Source: Candidatus Heimdallarchaeota archaeon LC_2 (lineage in GTDB: Archaea; Asgardarchaeota; Heimdallarchaeia; Heimdallarchaeales; Kariarchaeaceae). Taken from it: DNA of 19,978 nucleotides. Made by a program: the position numbers and the translations under genes. The notes beneath the pieces were generated by a model, which worked only from the letters and a program-made list of their open reading frames with translations, was not told where the DNA came from and did no database searches. The DNA lies in the NCBI GenBank assembly GCA_001940725.1, contig MDVR01000005.1:20295-40272 (forward strand). Reading direction: 5' to 3'. Shown one piece after another: positions 7,493 to 14,872 of this stretch. Each line of letters begins with the position of its first letter. Position 1 is the stretch's first letter.

Positions 7493-7801
7493 TTAGGCAA
7501 GTTCTACTTCTATTCTAATATCATCAGGGACATTTAATCGCATAAGTAAGTGCATTGCTTTTTCATCTGCATCTAAATCAATTAATCTCTTATGAATTTT
7601 CATTTCATAATGTTCCCAAGTCTGAGTTCCATTACCACATGGTGATTTTCTTACCGGGATTATTACTTTTCTTGTTGGAAATGGAATTGGACCTTTCATC
7701 CTTACACTTGCCTGTTCAGCAATTTTAGTTAGCTGATCACAAATTTTAGTTAAAGAATCGACAGTAGTACTTAATAAACGTATACGAGCTCTTTGTACCA
7801 T
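7493..7801 (-). CDS. rpsJ: Small ribosomal subunit protein uS10
   Basis: Universal protein of the 30S head. The 102 residues have the archaeal S10 form: RARIRLLSTTVDSLTKICDQL (4-24) is the first beta-alpha unit, KGPIPFPTRKVIIPVRKSPCGNG (36-58) is the conserved loop that reaches into the ribosome, and KIHKRLIDLDADEKAMHLLMRLNVPDDIRIEVEL (68-101) is the C-terminal helix and strand. The end in RIEVELA is typical. In many archaea this gene follows EF-1 alpha, but here the upstream side is a divergent intergenic region shared with sdhC, so it has been separated from that partner or is transcribed alone. eL14 follows 133 bp downstream with its own likely promoter. A TTTTAAATT element about 40-50 bp before the ATG is a weak TATA candidate. 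Confidence 0.95.
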   Translation of the reverse strand: MVQRARIRLLSTTVDSLTKICDQLTKIAEQASVRMKGPIPFPTRKVIIPVRKSPCGNGTQTWEHYEMKIHKRLIDLDADEKAMHLLMRLNVPDDIRIEVELA

Positions 7802-7891
7802 AAAATTACCTACTTTTTACAATACTTGTGTAAAATTCCTTTAATTTAAAATGTGCGATTAAGTCTCTGTGGAATGCGGAAATTATTCAAT

Positions 7892-7921
7892 TATACAAAT
7901 TGTGTGAATTACTATACAAAT
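7892..7921 (+). repeat. Direct repeat TATACAAAT, two copies 21 bp apart
   Basis: TATACAAAT occurs at 7892-7900 and at 7913-7921, with start-to-start spacing of 21 bp, two turns of B-DNA. A related inverted copy (CAATTTGTAT) lies at 7997-8006, directly before the sdh TATA-like box. This could be a regulator binding array for sdhCAB or uS10; no protein is implicated by the sequence. Confidence 0.45.
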
Positions 7922-8008
7922 ATGTAATCAAATGAGTAAATATATTTTAATGAAGTGCAATATTTCGAGATTAGATGATATGAATTGGATTTTACCCAAT
8001 TTGTATTA

Positions 8009-8018
8009 TTTATATTTT
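8009..8018 (+). promoter_or_regulatory. Candidate TATA box of sdhCAB
   Basis: TTTATATTTT, about 60 bp before the sdhC start, predicts transcription from near 8040 with a leader of about 30-40 nt. It is the best TATA match in the region, but other AT-rich stretches compete. Confidence 0.4.
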
Positions 8019-8076
8019 CATTACATGACTTTTAAGATGTGATGGATGATTGAAGAGCTGATTACAATTGTCTGAT

Positions 8077-8847
8077 ATGGTCATTTTAACAACAATCAAT
8101 GAAACAGGTTTCATTACTTCTAGGAAGGATAAATGGTGGGTTAAACCATTAATTCAAGGTGGATTTTTTGGAGGATTCGCAATCTATACAATAATTGTTT
8201 TATTGTTTGGAGGTGACAATTTTAAAGTAGATGAATATCACTATTTGAGTCCAATTTTTGACCCAGAGGTGGAAATATCCGGCTGGCCAGATAATGTGTC
8301 TCCAGGTTTTATTCTCATTTGGGCTCCAGTAGGTTTTAGAGCTACTTGTTATTATGGAAGGCAAGTTTATTACAGAGCATTTTTTATGGATCCACCTGGT
8401 TGTTCAATTGGCGAATTAAGAGCTGTTGATCAAAAATATAAAGGGGAAAATAAATGGCCTTTCATCCTTAATAATTTGCATAGGTACTTTTTCTATCTTG
8501 CTTTCATACTTACCTTTTTTCATTGGTTTTCATTTTTCCATACATTACGAGTTGATGGGGAATTTCGAGTAGGTTTGGGTGGAATAATATTATTATTTGA
8601 TTCCATATTTCTTTCACTTTATGTTTTATCATGTCATTCTTGTAAACATGCGATTGGTGGAGGGTTGAATTCTGTATCAAAAACAAAAACTCGACGTGCA
8701 CGTTTTAGAAGCTGGAAATTTATTAAAAAATTGAATGTTAGACATGGAACATATTTTTGGTTAAGCATGATCACAGTCCTTCTTGGTGATTTATATATTA
8801 GACTTTTGGCAATGGGAATCATAGAATCAGATTGGAGGTTAATCTAA
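8077..8847 (+). CDS. sdhC: Succinate dehydrogenase membrane anchor, actinobacterial Sdh1-like
   Basis: Integral membrane subunit that anchors SdhAB and passes electrons to quinone. From the ATG at 8077 it has 256 residues (TTG 8068 would add three). About five hydrophobic segments lie near residues 24-45, 76-92, 131-154, 165-186 and 225-246. It does not look like classical SdhC/SdhD or the Wolinella-type cytochrome b. From memory of those proteins it matches the single anchor encoded with actinobacterial Sdh1: RATCYYGRQVYYRAFF then PPGC, WPFILNNLHRYFFYLAF, LYVLSCHSCKH, and NVRH before the last segment. Published structural work on mycobacterial Sdh1 described a membrane-embedded Rieske-type [2Fe-2S] cluster in this anchor; Cys and His residues such as Cys91, His135, Cys186, Cys189, His191 and His223 are candidate ligands here. 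It is first in the operon; its stop overlaps the sdhA ATG by 1 nt. Confidence 0.85.
   Translation: MVILTTINETGFITSRKDKWWVKPLIQGGFFGGFAIYTIIVLLFGGDNFKVDEYHYLSPIFDPEVEISGWPDNVSPGFILIWAPVGFRATCYYGRQVYYRAFFMDPPGCSIGELRAVDQKYKGENKWPFILNNLHRYFFYLAFILTFFHWFSFFHTLRVDGEFRVGLGGIILLFDSIFLSLYVLSCHSCKHAIGGGLNSVSKTKTRRARFRSWKFIKKLNVRHGTYFWLSMITVLLGDLYIRLLAMGIIESDWRLI
8834..8838 (+). promoter_or_regulatory. Shine-Dalgarno site of sdhA
   Basis: GGAGG lies 8 nt before the ATG at 8847, inside the end of sdhC. It decides the sdhA start over the in-frame TTG at 8832 and suits translational coupling through the TAATG overlap. Confidence 0.75.
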
Positions 8848-10679
8848 TGGGAAAAGTTGATATGCAAAATGAACTTAGCCAGTTAGAATTAATGGACTTT
8901 GATGTATTAATAGTTGGTGCTGGTGGTGCTGGATTAAGAGCCGCAATCGCAGCGGCAGAATCTGGATCAAGTGTTGGAATTATTACAAAATCATTACTAG
9001 GAAAGGCTCATACAGTAATGGCTGAAGGTGGAGCTGCTGCAGCATTGGGTACAGCTGATCCAAGAGATAATTGGAAAGTCCATTTTCGTGATACCATGAG
9101 AGGGGGAAAATTTCATGGAAACTGGAAAATGGCCCAAATTCATGCTCAACAATCTCCAGAACGCATTTTAGAATTAGAAAAGTGGGGTGCTGTTTTTGAT
9201 AGGACACCTGATGGGAAAATAAATCAAAGAAACTTTGGTGGGCATCTCTATCCAAGACTCGCACATGTGGGTGATAGAACTGGTTTAGAGATGATTCGAA
9301 CTTTACAAGATAAGGCTGTCCAAACTGATGGAGTTTCTATTTTAATGGAAGTTACTATGACAAAAATCCTAACTCAGAACAATCAAGTTCTCGGTGTGAT
9401 TGCTTATCGGAGAGACAATGGGAAATTGTTAAAAATAAGTTGCAAGTCTTTAATAATTGCCACGGGAGGAATTGGAAAATCATATGTAATAACTTCGAAT
9501 TCCTGGGAATATACCGGTGATGGGCATAGTTTGGCTTTCGATGCTGGTGCTGAATTGATTGACATGGAGTTTGTTCAATTTCATCCAACAGGAATGGTAT
9601 ATCCGAGCAGCGTTAAGGGTGTCCTAGTAACTGAGAGTGTTAGGGGTGAAGGAGGTATCCTTCTTAATAGTGAAGGTAAACGATTTATGTTCAATTACAT
9701 TCCAGACATGTTTCAGGGAGAATACGCGGAAACAGAAGAGGAGGCTCAAAGGTGGGTGAATGGAGATAAAACTGCACGAAGACCACCTGAATTATTAACT
9801 CGTGATGTTGTCGCAAAAGCTATTTTAGCGGAAGTTGAAGCTGGAAGGGGTACTCCTAATGGAGGTGCATACTTAGATATCGCATCCCAAAGAACTCCTG
9901 AGGAAATTAAGAAGAAACTTCCATCAATGTATCATCAATTTATTACTTTGGCTGATCTTGATATTACAAAAGATCCAATGGAAGTTGGGCCAACTACTCA
10001 TTACGTTATGGGTGGTATCCGTGTCGATCCTGAAACTCAAGAAACAACGGTAAAAGGATTGTTTGCATCAGGTGAGGTTGCAGCAGGCTTACATGGAGCT
10101 AATCGGTTAGGAGGTAATTCATTATCTGATTTAGTAGTTTTTGGTAAACTTGCAGGTGAATATGCATCGAAGTTTGCAAAATCACAAAGTGATTCACCGA
10201 AAATCCCTGATAGTTCACTAATTGAAATTCTAGAGGAATTATTGGAACCCTTTAATGAAGAAAATAATCTGAATCCCTACGAAATACATGAAGAATTAAA
10301 GAAGATCATGGGTACTCATGTGGGAATAATTAGGAAAAAAGAAGATTTAGAAATTGGAATTCAAAAATTGAAGGAGATTTCTGATAAAGCAAAAAAAGTT
10401 GGTGCTAAGCCTGGAAGAATATATAACCCGAGCTGGCATCAAGCATTGGATTTGCAAAATATGATAGTTACTGGGAAATTATTGGCTATATCTGCATTAT
10501 CACGAAACGAAAGTAGAGGGGGTCATACTAGACTTGATTTTCCTGAATCAAATCCCGATTTGGTTAATATTTATTATGTCTTGAAAAAAGATGAAAATGG
10601 CGAAATTTTAGTGGAAAAAGAAATTATGCCCGATATGCCAAATGATCTTCAAGATATTATTGAGGGGGTTACTTCATGA
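8847..10679 (+). CDS. sdhA: Succinate dehydrogenase flavoprotein subunit
   Basis: Oxidises succinate to fumarate with bound FAD at the inner face of the membrane. The 610 residues carry the dinucleotide fold GAGGAGLRA (24-32); AHT with His55, the site of covalent FAD attachment in the family; AEGGAAAA (59-66) in the FAD loop; HPTG with His246; VRGEGG with Arg266; TRDVV with catalytic Arg319; HYVMGGI with His385; and NRLGGNSLSDLVVFG (419-433). The stretch SWEYTGDGHSLAFDAGAELIDMEF, the insert EYAETEEEAQRW and the LPSMYHQF segment follow actinobacterial Sdh1 more closely than classical archaeal or proteobacterial SdhA, as far as I can judge by eye. The start at 8847 is set by the Shine-Dalgarno site and the 1-nt overlap with sdhC. 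Fumarate reductase activity in the reverse direction cannot be excluded. Confidence 0.96.
   Translation: MGKVDMQNELSQLELMDFDVLIVGAGGAGLRAAIAAAESGSSVGIITKSLLGKAHTVMAEGGAAAALGTADPRDNWKVHFRDTMRGGKFHGNWKMAQIHAQQSPERILELEKWGAVFDRTPDGKINQRNFGGHLYPRLAHVGDRTGLEMIRTLQDKAVQTDGVSILMEVTMTKILTQNNQVLGVIAYRRDNGKLLKISCKSLIIATGGIGKSYVITSNSWEYTGDGHSLAFDAGAELIDMEFVQFHPTGMVYPSSVKGVLVTESVRGEGGILLNSEGKRFMFNYIPDMFQGEYAETEEEAQRWVNGDKTARRPPELLTRDVVAKAILAEVEAGRGTPNGGAYLDIASQRTPEEIKKKLPSMYHQFITLADLDITKDPMEVGPTTHYVMGGIRVDPETQETTVKGLFASGEVAAGLHGANRLGGNSLSDLVVFGKLAGEYASKFAKSQSDSPKIPDSSLIEILEELLEPFNEENNLNPYEIHEELKKIMGTHVGIIRKKEDLEIGIQKLKEISDKAKKVGAKPGRIYNPSWHQALDLQNMIVTGKLLAISALSRNESRGGHTRLDFPESNPDLVNIYYVLKKDENGEILVEKEIMPDMPNDLQDIIEGVTS
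10662..10668 (+). promoter_or_regulatory. Shine-Dalgarno site of sdhB
   Basis: GAGGGGG lies 7 nt before the sdhB ATG, inside the sdhA coding region. It supports the start at 10676 and the ATGA overlap with the sdhA stop. Confidence 0.7.
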
Positions 10680-11437
10680 GTCAACAAAATGAGCAAACCA
10701 CAAATCTGAAAGTTGTGGTTGAACTTGGTGATCCCAAAACTGGATCAAGATTTGAAGAATATGATGTAGTCGTGGATCCTTCAATGGTAGTATTGGATGT
10801 TATTCATAAAATTCAAGCTACTGATAATCTTGAATTAGCTGTACGGTGGAATTGTAAAGCCGGTAAATGCGGATCTTGCGGTGCTGAAGTTAATGGAAAT
10901 CCAAAACTCTTGTGTATGAGTAAATTATCTGATTATGATCTAACTAAACCAATGATGGTTCAACCGATGAAGTCATTTCCGTTAATTAAAGATTTAGTCA
11001 CAGATGTCTCTTGGAATTATGAGGTGAACAAACGGATCAAGCCATATGCTCATCCAGAAGGGTTAATTAATCCTAGAATGGATCAAGTTGATGTAGATAG
11101 AGTACAAGAATTTAGGAAATGCATTGAATGTTTCCTTTGTCAAGATGTTTGTCATGTATTAAGATCCCATTCTAGACATGATACTTTTGCAGGTCCTCGT
11201 TTCTTGGTTCGATTGGCCGGTCTTGAGATGCATCCACTTGACACTGCCGACAGATTGCCAGAAATAAAAAACGAGTTTAATGTTGGATATTGCAATATAA
11301 CAAAATGTTGTACTGAAGTATGTCCAGAATCAATTCCTATTACTGATGAAGCAATCATAGCTTTGAAAGAAAGAGTTGCTGATAGATATTATGATCCATT
11401 ACGTATGGTTGGAAGATTCTTTAAACGATTGTTCTAA
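10676..11437 (+). CDS. sdhB: Succinate dehydrogenase iron-sulfur subunit
   Basis: Relays electrons from the flavin to the membrane anchor through three Fe-S centres. The plant-type ferredoxin domain (about 10-115) ligates [2Fe-2S] with Cys60, Cys65, Cys68 and Cys80. The C-terminal domain has CIECFLCQDVC (Cys149, 152, 155, 159) and CNITKCCTEVCP (Cys206, 212, 216), the usual set for one [4Fe-4S] and one [3Fe-4S] centre; Cys211 is extra. The segments FRKCIECFLCQDVCHVLR, MHPLDT and GYCNITKCCTEVCPE are those I recall from actinobacterial Sdh1 iron-sulfur subunits. The gene overlaps sdhA by 4 nt (ATGA). It is the last gene of the operon; the next gene has its own TATA-like box. Length of 253 residues is normal. 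Confidence 0.96.
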   Translation: MSQQNEQTTNLKVVVELGDPKTGSRFEEYDVVVDPSMVVLDVIHKIQATDNLELAVRWNCKAGKCGSCGAEVNGNPKLLCMSKLSDYDLTKPMMVQPMKSFPLIKDLVTDVSWNYEVNKRIKPYAHPEGLINPRMDQVDVDRVQEFRKCIECFLCQDVCHVLRSHSRHDTFAGPRFLVRLAGLEMHPLDTADRLPEIKNEFNVGYCNITKCCTEVCPESIPITDEAIIALKERVADRYYDPLRMVGRFFKRLF

Positions 11438-11484
11438 AATGTAAGAATTAAATTTAATCATTTCAATACGTATCATGATTTCAA

Positions 11485-11494
11485 TTTATAATAT
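11485..11494 (+). promoter_or_regulatory. Candidate TATA box of the nitrilase-family gene
   Basis: TTTATAATAT ends 18 bp before the ATG at 11513. The usual 22-27 bp spacing to the start site would place transcription initiation at or next to the ATG, so the mRNA is probably leaderless. Confidence 0.5.
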
Positions 11495-11512
11495 CTCATA
11501 ATATCAATATTT

Positions 11513-12298
11513 ATGAACAAATTTGTAATTAGTAGTGTTTCAATCACACGAACACAGACGGAAGATATTGAATCTTTTACTCAAAGAATTCTCACAGAAT
11601 TAAATAAAGTACCTTCTGAATCATTATTAGTCGTATTACCTGAATATTGTTGGGGAAATTCTAGTTTAAGTGAAGTTAATAATAGCATTCTTCAAATTAG
11701 AAATGAATATAAGATGAACTTCATTTTTGGTACTTTTGCTTTTGACAATGGTTTTGGCAATATTACCAATAATGCAATAATTGCGTTTCATGATAAAAAG
11801 ATCACGTATTCAGCAAAAACAGTGCCAATGATGGGTGAACAAATGAGGCAGCAGGTTAAAGCAGGTAATAATATTGGTGTTGTAGATTTAAACAAACTAA
11901 AAATTGGGATCTTGATATGTGCAGATTTGTGGAATTGGAAACTAGTACATCGATTGGTTGTAGAAGAAGGTGCACAGATGCTAATTATTCCTGCTTTTAC
12001 TGTTGTACCCAGAGGATTACATCAGTATGCAAAATATCAGTGGCTTTCCCTTGCAATTACAAGAAGCAGAGAATTTGTAGTTCCAATTCTGATTTCGGAT
12101 CATTTAGAAGGTACACAAGAATATGATGTAGGGGGCGTAAGTTGCATTATTGATCCTTCTTTTAAAGACTCAAGTATTTCATCTATAGAAGATTTTGTCA
12201 ATGTGAGTACTAATAAATCTGTTTCTTTTGAAATCAATTTGAAACCAATACTCGAATATAGAAATTACCGAAAAGAAAATGGTTTATTGCAAAAATAA
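11513..12298 (+). CDS. Carbon-nitrogen hydrolase (nitrilase superfamily amidohydrolase)
   Basis: Predicted cytosolic hydrolase of an amide or nitrile bond. The family's catalytic triad is visible: Glu44 in VVLPEY, Lys102 in SAKTVPM and Cys136 in LICADLWNW. The alpha-beta-beta-alpha fold pattern is complete over 261 residues, with the usual AITRSREFVVPILISD strand after the active Cys. Cys followed by AD, rather than the YDLRFP of omega-amidase, argues against that subfamily; it also lacks the extra domains of glutamine-dependent NAD synthetase. The substrate cannot be named. It starts 75 bp after sdhB with its own TATA-like box and converges on rfcL with 2 bp between the stops, so neither neighbour points to a pathway. 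Confidence 0.85.
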   Translation: MNKFVISSVSITRTQTEDIESFTQRILTELNKVPSESLLVVLPEYCWGNSSLSEVNNSILQIRNEYKMNFIFGTFAFDNGFGNITNNAIIAFHDKKITYSAKTVPMMGEQMRQQVKAGNNIGVVDLNKLKIGILICADLWNWKLVHRLVVEEGAQMLIIPAFTVVPRGLHQYAKYQWLSLAITRSREFVVPILISDHLEGTQEYDVGGVSCIIDPSFKDSSISSIEDFVNVSTNKSVSFEINLKPILEYRNYRKENGLLQK

Positions 12299-12300
12299 AT

Positions 12301-13749
12301 TTAAAAGAAATCATCTAATGATTTTTGAAAATTAGTTTCTTCTTGCTTTTGGTTTATAATTACCTCTTCATCTTCATTGTTTTTTGTTTCAACATTTTTA
12401 TTTTCGTTTGCTTTCTTAAAATTGACAAAATGATCTGTCAAGATATCACTTTCAACATTTAATCCTTGTTTTCTTCGTATTTCTCCAACAAACAACCTCG
12501 CCTCTTCAATTTCTTCTAGCAAATTAGAATCAGGATGTATTTTTTGCAATAATAATAAATCCTCATCGTCTAGATCTAACCACGCGGCAATCTGAGCCCC
12601 ATTAATACCAGTTACAATTTTGGTAAATATATCAAATTCTTCATACACAAATTTTCGTTTTGATATGTGTAGTTTGGGTGTTACAACAATCCCGATTTTA
12701 TTCGCTTTCAGATGTTTATTTTTGGCCATGCCTCGAAGTTTAAATTGATTTGGGAGTTTGTTCAATTTAATAATTCGATTATAGTATTTTGGATCTTTTG
12801 AAAGAGCAATTCCTGGCCCAATGAAAGTAAAAAAATATTTAAGTAACCCCCAATTCTGTGTAGTCATTATTCTTGACAGTATTAAGTCAGCATTCGCAAT
12901 ATTGGAATACGTATCATACACCTCTTTAGGGGTTTTACATTGTTTACTCGCTTGATCAAAAAGATGTAATAACAAGGGTAGGTAAGTGCTTGGTGCATTT
13001 TTCCATACTGCATTTGCTTCAAAAAAATTTTTTGCTTTAAATAAATTGTTAAAATTTTCAGTTAGTACTTGCGCTTTATCTCGTTTTTCCAAATTTACAG
13101 ATTTACTACCATAATAATGTGATTCTAATTCATTTATTGATGCCCTTAAATCCCCAGCAGAACTTTCTGCAATTAACTCAAGTGTATTCTCATCAATTTT
13201 GAAATTTTCTTTTTTCGCAATTTTCTGTAAAAGCTCCATGACTTCAAATTCATCCAATCTGTGAAATATCAGAGTTTTAATTTTCATGCGCCTTATTAAG
13301 ATCTGAATTTTATCAGAATCAGGATCATTTGCTGTACAAACAATTGGAAATCTAGAAACTTTGATGATATTAATAAACTCGTTTAGACCACCACGATCAT
13401 ATCGTCCAGACAATCCATCAATCTCATCCATTAGTATTAGTTGACGTTTATCTTCAAAATCTAATCTCTTAAATTCTGAAGTAATTGATAGATTTTCTTT
13501 AATCTTATTCTTCGATCGTGCATCGGAGGCATTGACTTCAGTAATTATATAATTTAGATCTTTTGCAATTGCGTATGTTGCTGAGGTTTTACCACAACCT
13601 GGGGGTCCTAATAACAAAATTGCGGTTTGAGATTTTTTATACTTCCAATTGTTTAAAAAATTATATAATTGATTGATTACATCTACATTACCAACTAATT
13701 CCGTTTTTGAAATTGGTCTATATTTTTCTACCCAAGGAAGATTTACCAT
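12301..13749 (-). CDS. rfcL: Replication factor C large subunit
   Basis: Large subunit of the archaeal clamp loader, which opens the PCNA ring and loads it on primed DNA using ATP. Residues 1-240 are the AAA+ region: PWVEKYRP (5-12), the RFC signature; Walker A GPPGCGKT (48-55); NASDAR (73-78); Walker B LILMDEID (104-111); and sensor 1 TAND (139-142). GDLRASINELE follows in the lid. The middle is the helical collar. The tail after about 440 is charged and probably disordered, and the protein ends in a PCNA-interacting PIP box, Q475-KS-L478-DD-F481-F482. The 482 residues are typical. The ATG at 13749 gives the family start MVNLPWVEKYRP. It converges on the nitrilase-family gene and diverges from the coiled-coil gene. 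The small subunit rfcS is not in the window. Confidence 0.96.
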   Translation of the reverse strand: MVNLPWVEKYRPISKTELVGNVDVINQLYNFLNNWKYKKSQTAILLLGPPGCGKTSATYAIAKDLNYIITEVNASDARSKNKIKENLSITSEFKRLDFEDKRQLILMDEIDGLSGRYDRGGLNEFINIIKVSRFPIVCTANDPDSDKIQILIRRMKIKTLIFHRLDEFEVMELLQKIAKKENFKIDENTLELIAESSAGDLRASINELESHYYGSKSVNLEKRDKAQVLTENFNNLFKAKNFFEANAVWKNAPSTYLPLLLHLFDQASKQCKTPKEVYDTYSNIANADLILSRIMTTQNWGLLKYFFTFIGPGIALSKDPKYYNRIIKLNKLPNQFKLRGMAKNKHLKANKIGIVVTPKLHISKRKFVYEEFDIFTKIVTGINGAQIAAWLDLDDEDLLLLQKIHPDSNLLEEIEEARLFVGEIRRKQGLNVESDILTDHFVNFKKANENKNVETKNNEDEEVIINQKQEETNFQKSLDDFF

Positions 13750-13794
13750 TTGATTTGAAATCCCTTTATCTCTCTTAGAAATTGTTTATTTAAT

Positions 13795-13815
13795 TTATAA
13801 TATAAGATATTATAA
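13795..13815. repeat. AT-only inverted repeat between rfcL and the coiled-coil gene
   Basis: Arms of 9 bp (TTATAATAT and ATATTATAA) flank AAG, 46-66 bp before the rfcL start. It overlaps the region where the leftward TATA box should be. Low complexity makes chance a fair explanation. Confidence 0.3.
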
Positions 13816-13870
13816 TTCCCACAAAAATAAAGTAAATTGTAACTCATAAATGGGATATTTTCCAAAACAC

Positions 13871-13880
13871 TTTATTTATT
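13871..13880 (+). promoter_or_regulatory. Candidate TATA box of the coiled-coil gene
   Basis: TTTATTTATT is centred about 25 bp before the ATG at 13900, implying a leaderless or nearly leaderless mRNA, and it favours the ATG over the TTG at 13897. Confidence 0.45.
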
Positions 13881-13899
13881 AATACATTAGGTAAATTTG

Positions 13900-14865
13900 A
13901 TGAGTACTTCATTCGAGAATTTGAACGAATTACTTAAGACACACAATATGACCGTTGCCGACTTGGAATATATTGTACGATATTTAACAAATGAAAATAT
14001 TAGTGCTCAATTAGCCATGAGGCGTATAAAATCCTTTCAAGCTCTTCAATCAAAATTAGATGACACCAGTGATCAGGAAGCAATCACTGAATTAAAAGGT
14101 CAATTGGAAGAAAAAGAAACTGAATTTCAACAAAAATTAAGTGAGAGAGAACTTGAAATTGAAGAAATTAAGGAAGAAAAAAATTCTATAGAAAATCAGA
14201 AAGATAAATTGGAAAATTTATCAGATTTATTTGATAGTGAAAGAGAAGAACTGAGGAACCAGTTAAGTTTATTACAAGATATGCAAGAAGAACAAGTAGA
14301 ATTGGATCAACCCCCATCACCGGATAAAACAGATAATAAGTTAATTGAAGGTGTTGCCAGATTTCAAATAGATCTTCAAGAATTAATGAGAACAAAATCA
14401 GAATTGCAAAATTATATTGGACCCATTTCTAATGTGTTGGATTCTTTGATTAATGATCCGGAAAAATATGAATTCAACCAAAACAAATACCTAAGTCAAT
14501 TAACTGTCAAAAAAGATACACTTACTCCCACAGAAACAATAAAAACCCAAGAACAAAGACCTTCACCTGTTGTAAAATCAAGTGCAACTATTACAACAAC
14601 AACCCCTGTTAAAAAAGCTACTGTAAATCTTTCTCAACAAGTTTTACAAGTACTAAATCTCTTTTTAGATTTTGTTGGTGAAGCAAAAAATGACAAAGAT
14701 TTTAGAAATAGAGTTGAAACTGTTTGTGATATGGATGAAGCATATGAACATTTAGGAGGAATTGGTCTTTCACAACTTTATAGTTTTGCTTCCCAAGGTG
14801 TCTCGAAGAAAGACGAATTAATTAAATTAATTAATGCTTGGAAAATAGATGGGGTCCCCCGATAA
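13900..14865 (+). CDS. Coiled-coil protein of unknown function
   Basis: I do not recognise this 321-residue protein. Residues 1-45 form a small helical head (LNELLKTHNMTVADLEYIVR). A long, Glu/Lys/Gln-rich coiled coil follows at about 50-137. A second helical segment runs at about 150-185, then a Thr/Pro/Lys-rich, probably disordered linker at about 205-243. A compact, conserved-looking C-terminal helical domain (about 245-321) contains LNLFLDFVGEAKNDKDFRNRV and CDMDEAYEHLGG. There is no signal peptide, membrane segment or enzyme motif. The codon and base use match its neighbours. It diverges from rfcL and converges on rio2 with 7 bp between the stops, which gives little functional hint. A scaffold or adaptor role is possible but is only inferred from the architecture. 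Confidence 0.8.
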   Translation: MSTSFENLNELLKTHNMTVADLEYIVRYLTNENISAQLAMRRIKSFQALQSKLDDTSDQEAITELKGQLEEKETEFQQKLSERELEIEEIKEEKNSIENQKDKLENLSDLFDSEREELRNQLSLLQDMQEEQVELDQPPSPDKTDNKLIEGVARFQIDLQELMRTKSELQNYIGPISNVLDSLINDPEKYEFNQNKYLSQLTVKKDTLTPTETIKTQEQRPSPVVKSSATITTTTPVKKATVNLSQQVLQVLNLFLDFVGEAKNDKDFRNRVETVCDMDEAYEHLGGIGLSQLYSFASQGVSKKDELIKLINAWKIDGVPR

Positions 14866-14872
14866 AATATAA

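Larger units (their letters stand above)
7802..8076. other. Divergent regulatory region between uS10 and sdhC
   Basis: Longest gene-free stretch of the window. It must hold promoters for uS10 (leftward) and the sdh operon (rightward). I see a TATA-like box for sdh at 8009-8018, and three copies of an ATACAAAT element (two direct, one inverted). No ORF with recognisable product and no RNA gene was found here. Confidence 0.5.

Noticed and set aside
8041..8076. Possible C/D-box guide RNA (GATGATTGA with nearby CTGA and TCTGA)
   Set aside because: The C box is imperfect, and there is no consistent C'/D' spacing or terminal stem; it is better explained as the sdhC leader.
11917..12126. Cys-rich 69-residue open frame inside the nitrilase-family gene
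   Set aside because: Out-of-frame shadow; the Cys richness comes from shifted codons, without regular metal-binding spacing.
13795..13815. AT-only inverted repeat as a strong operator or replication origin element near rfcL
   Set aside because: Contains only A/T in the arms, and no origin-box repeats or orc1/cdc6 gene are nearby; kept only as a low-confidence repeat.
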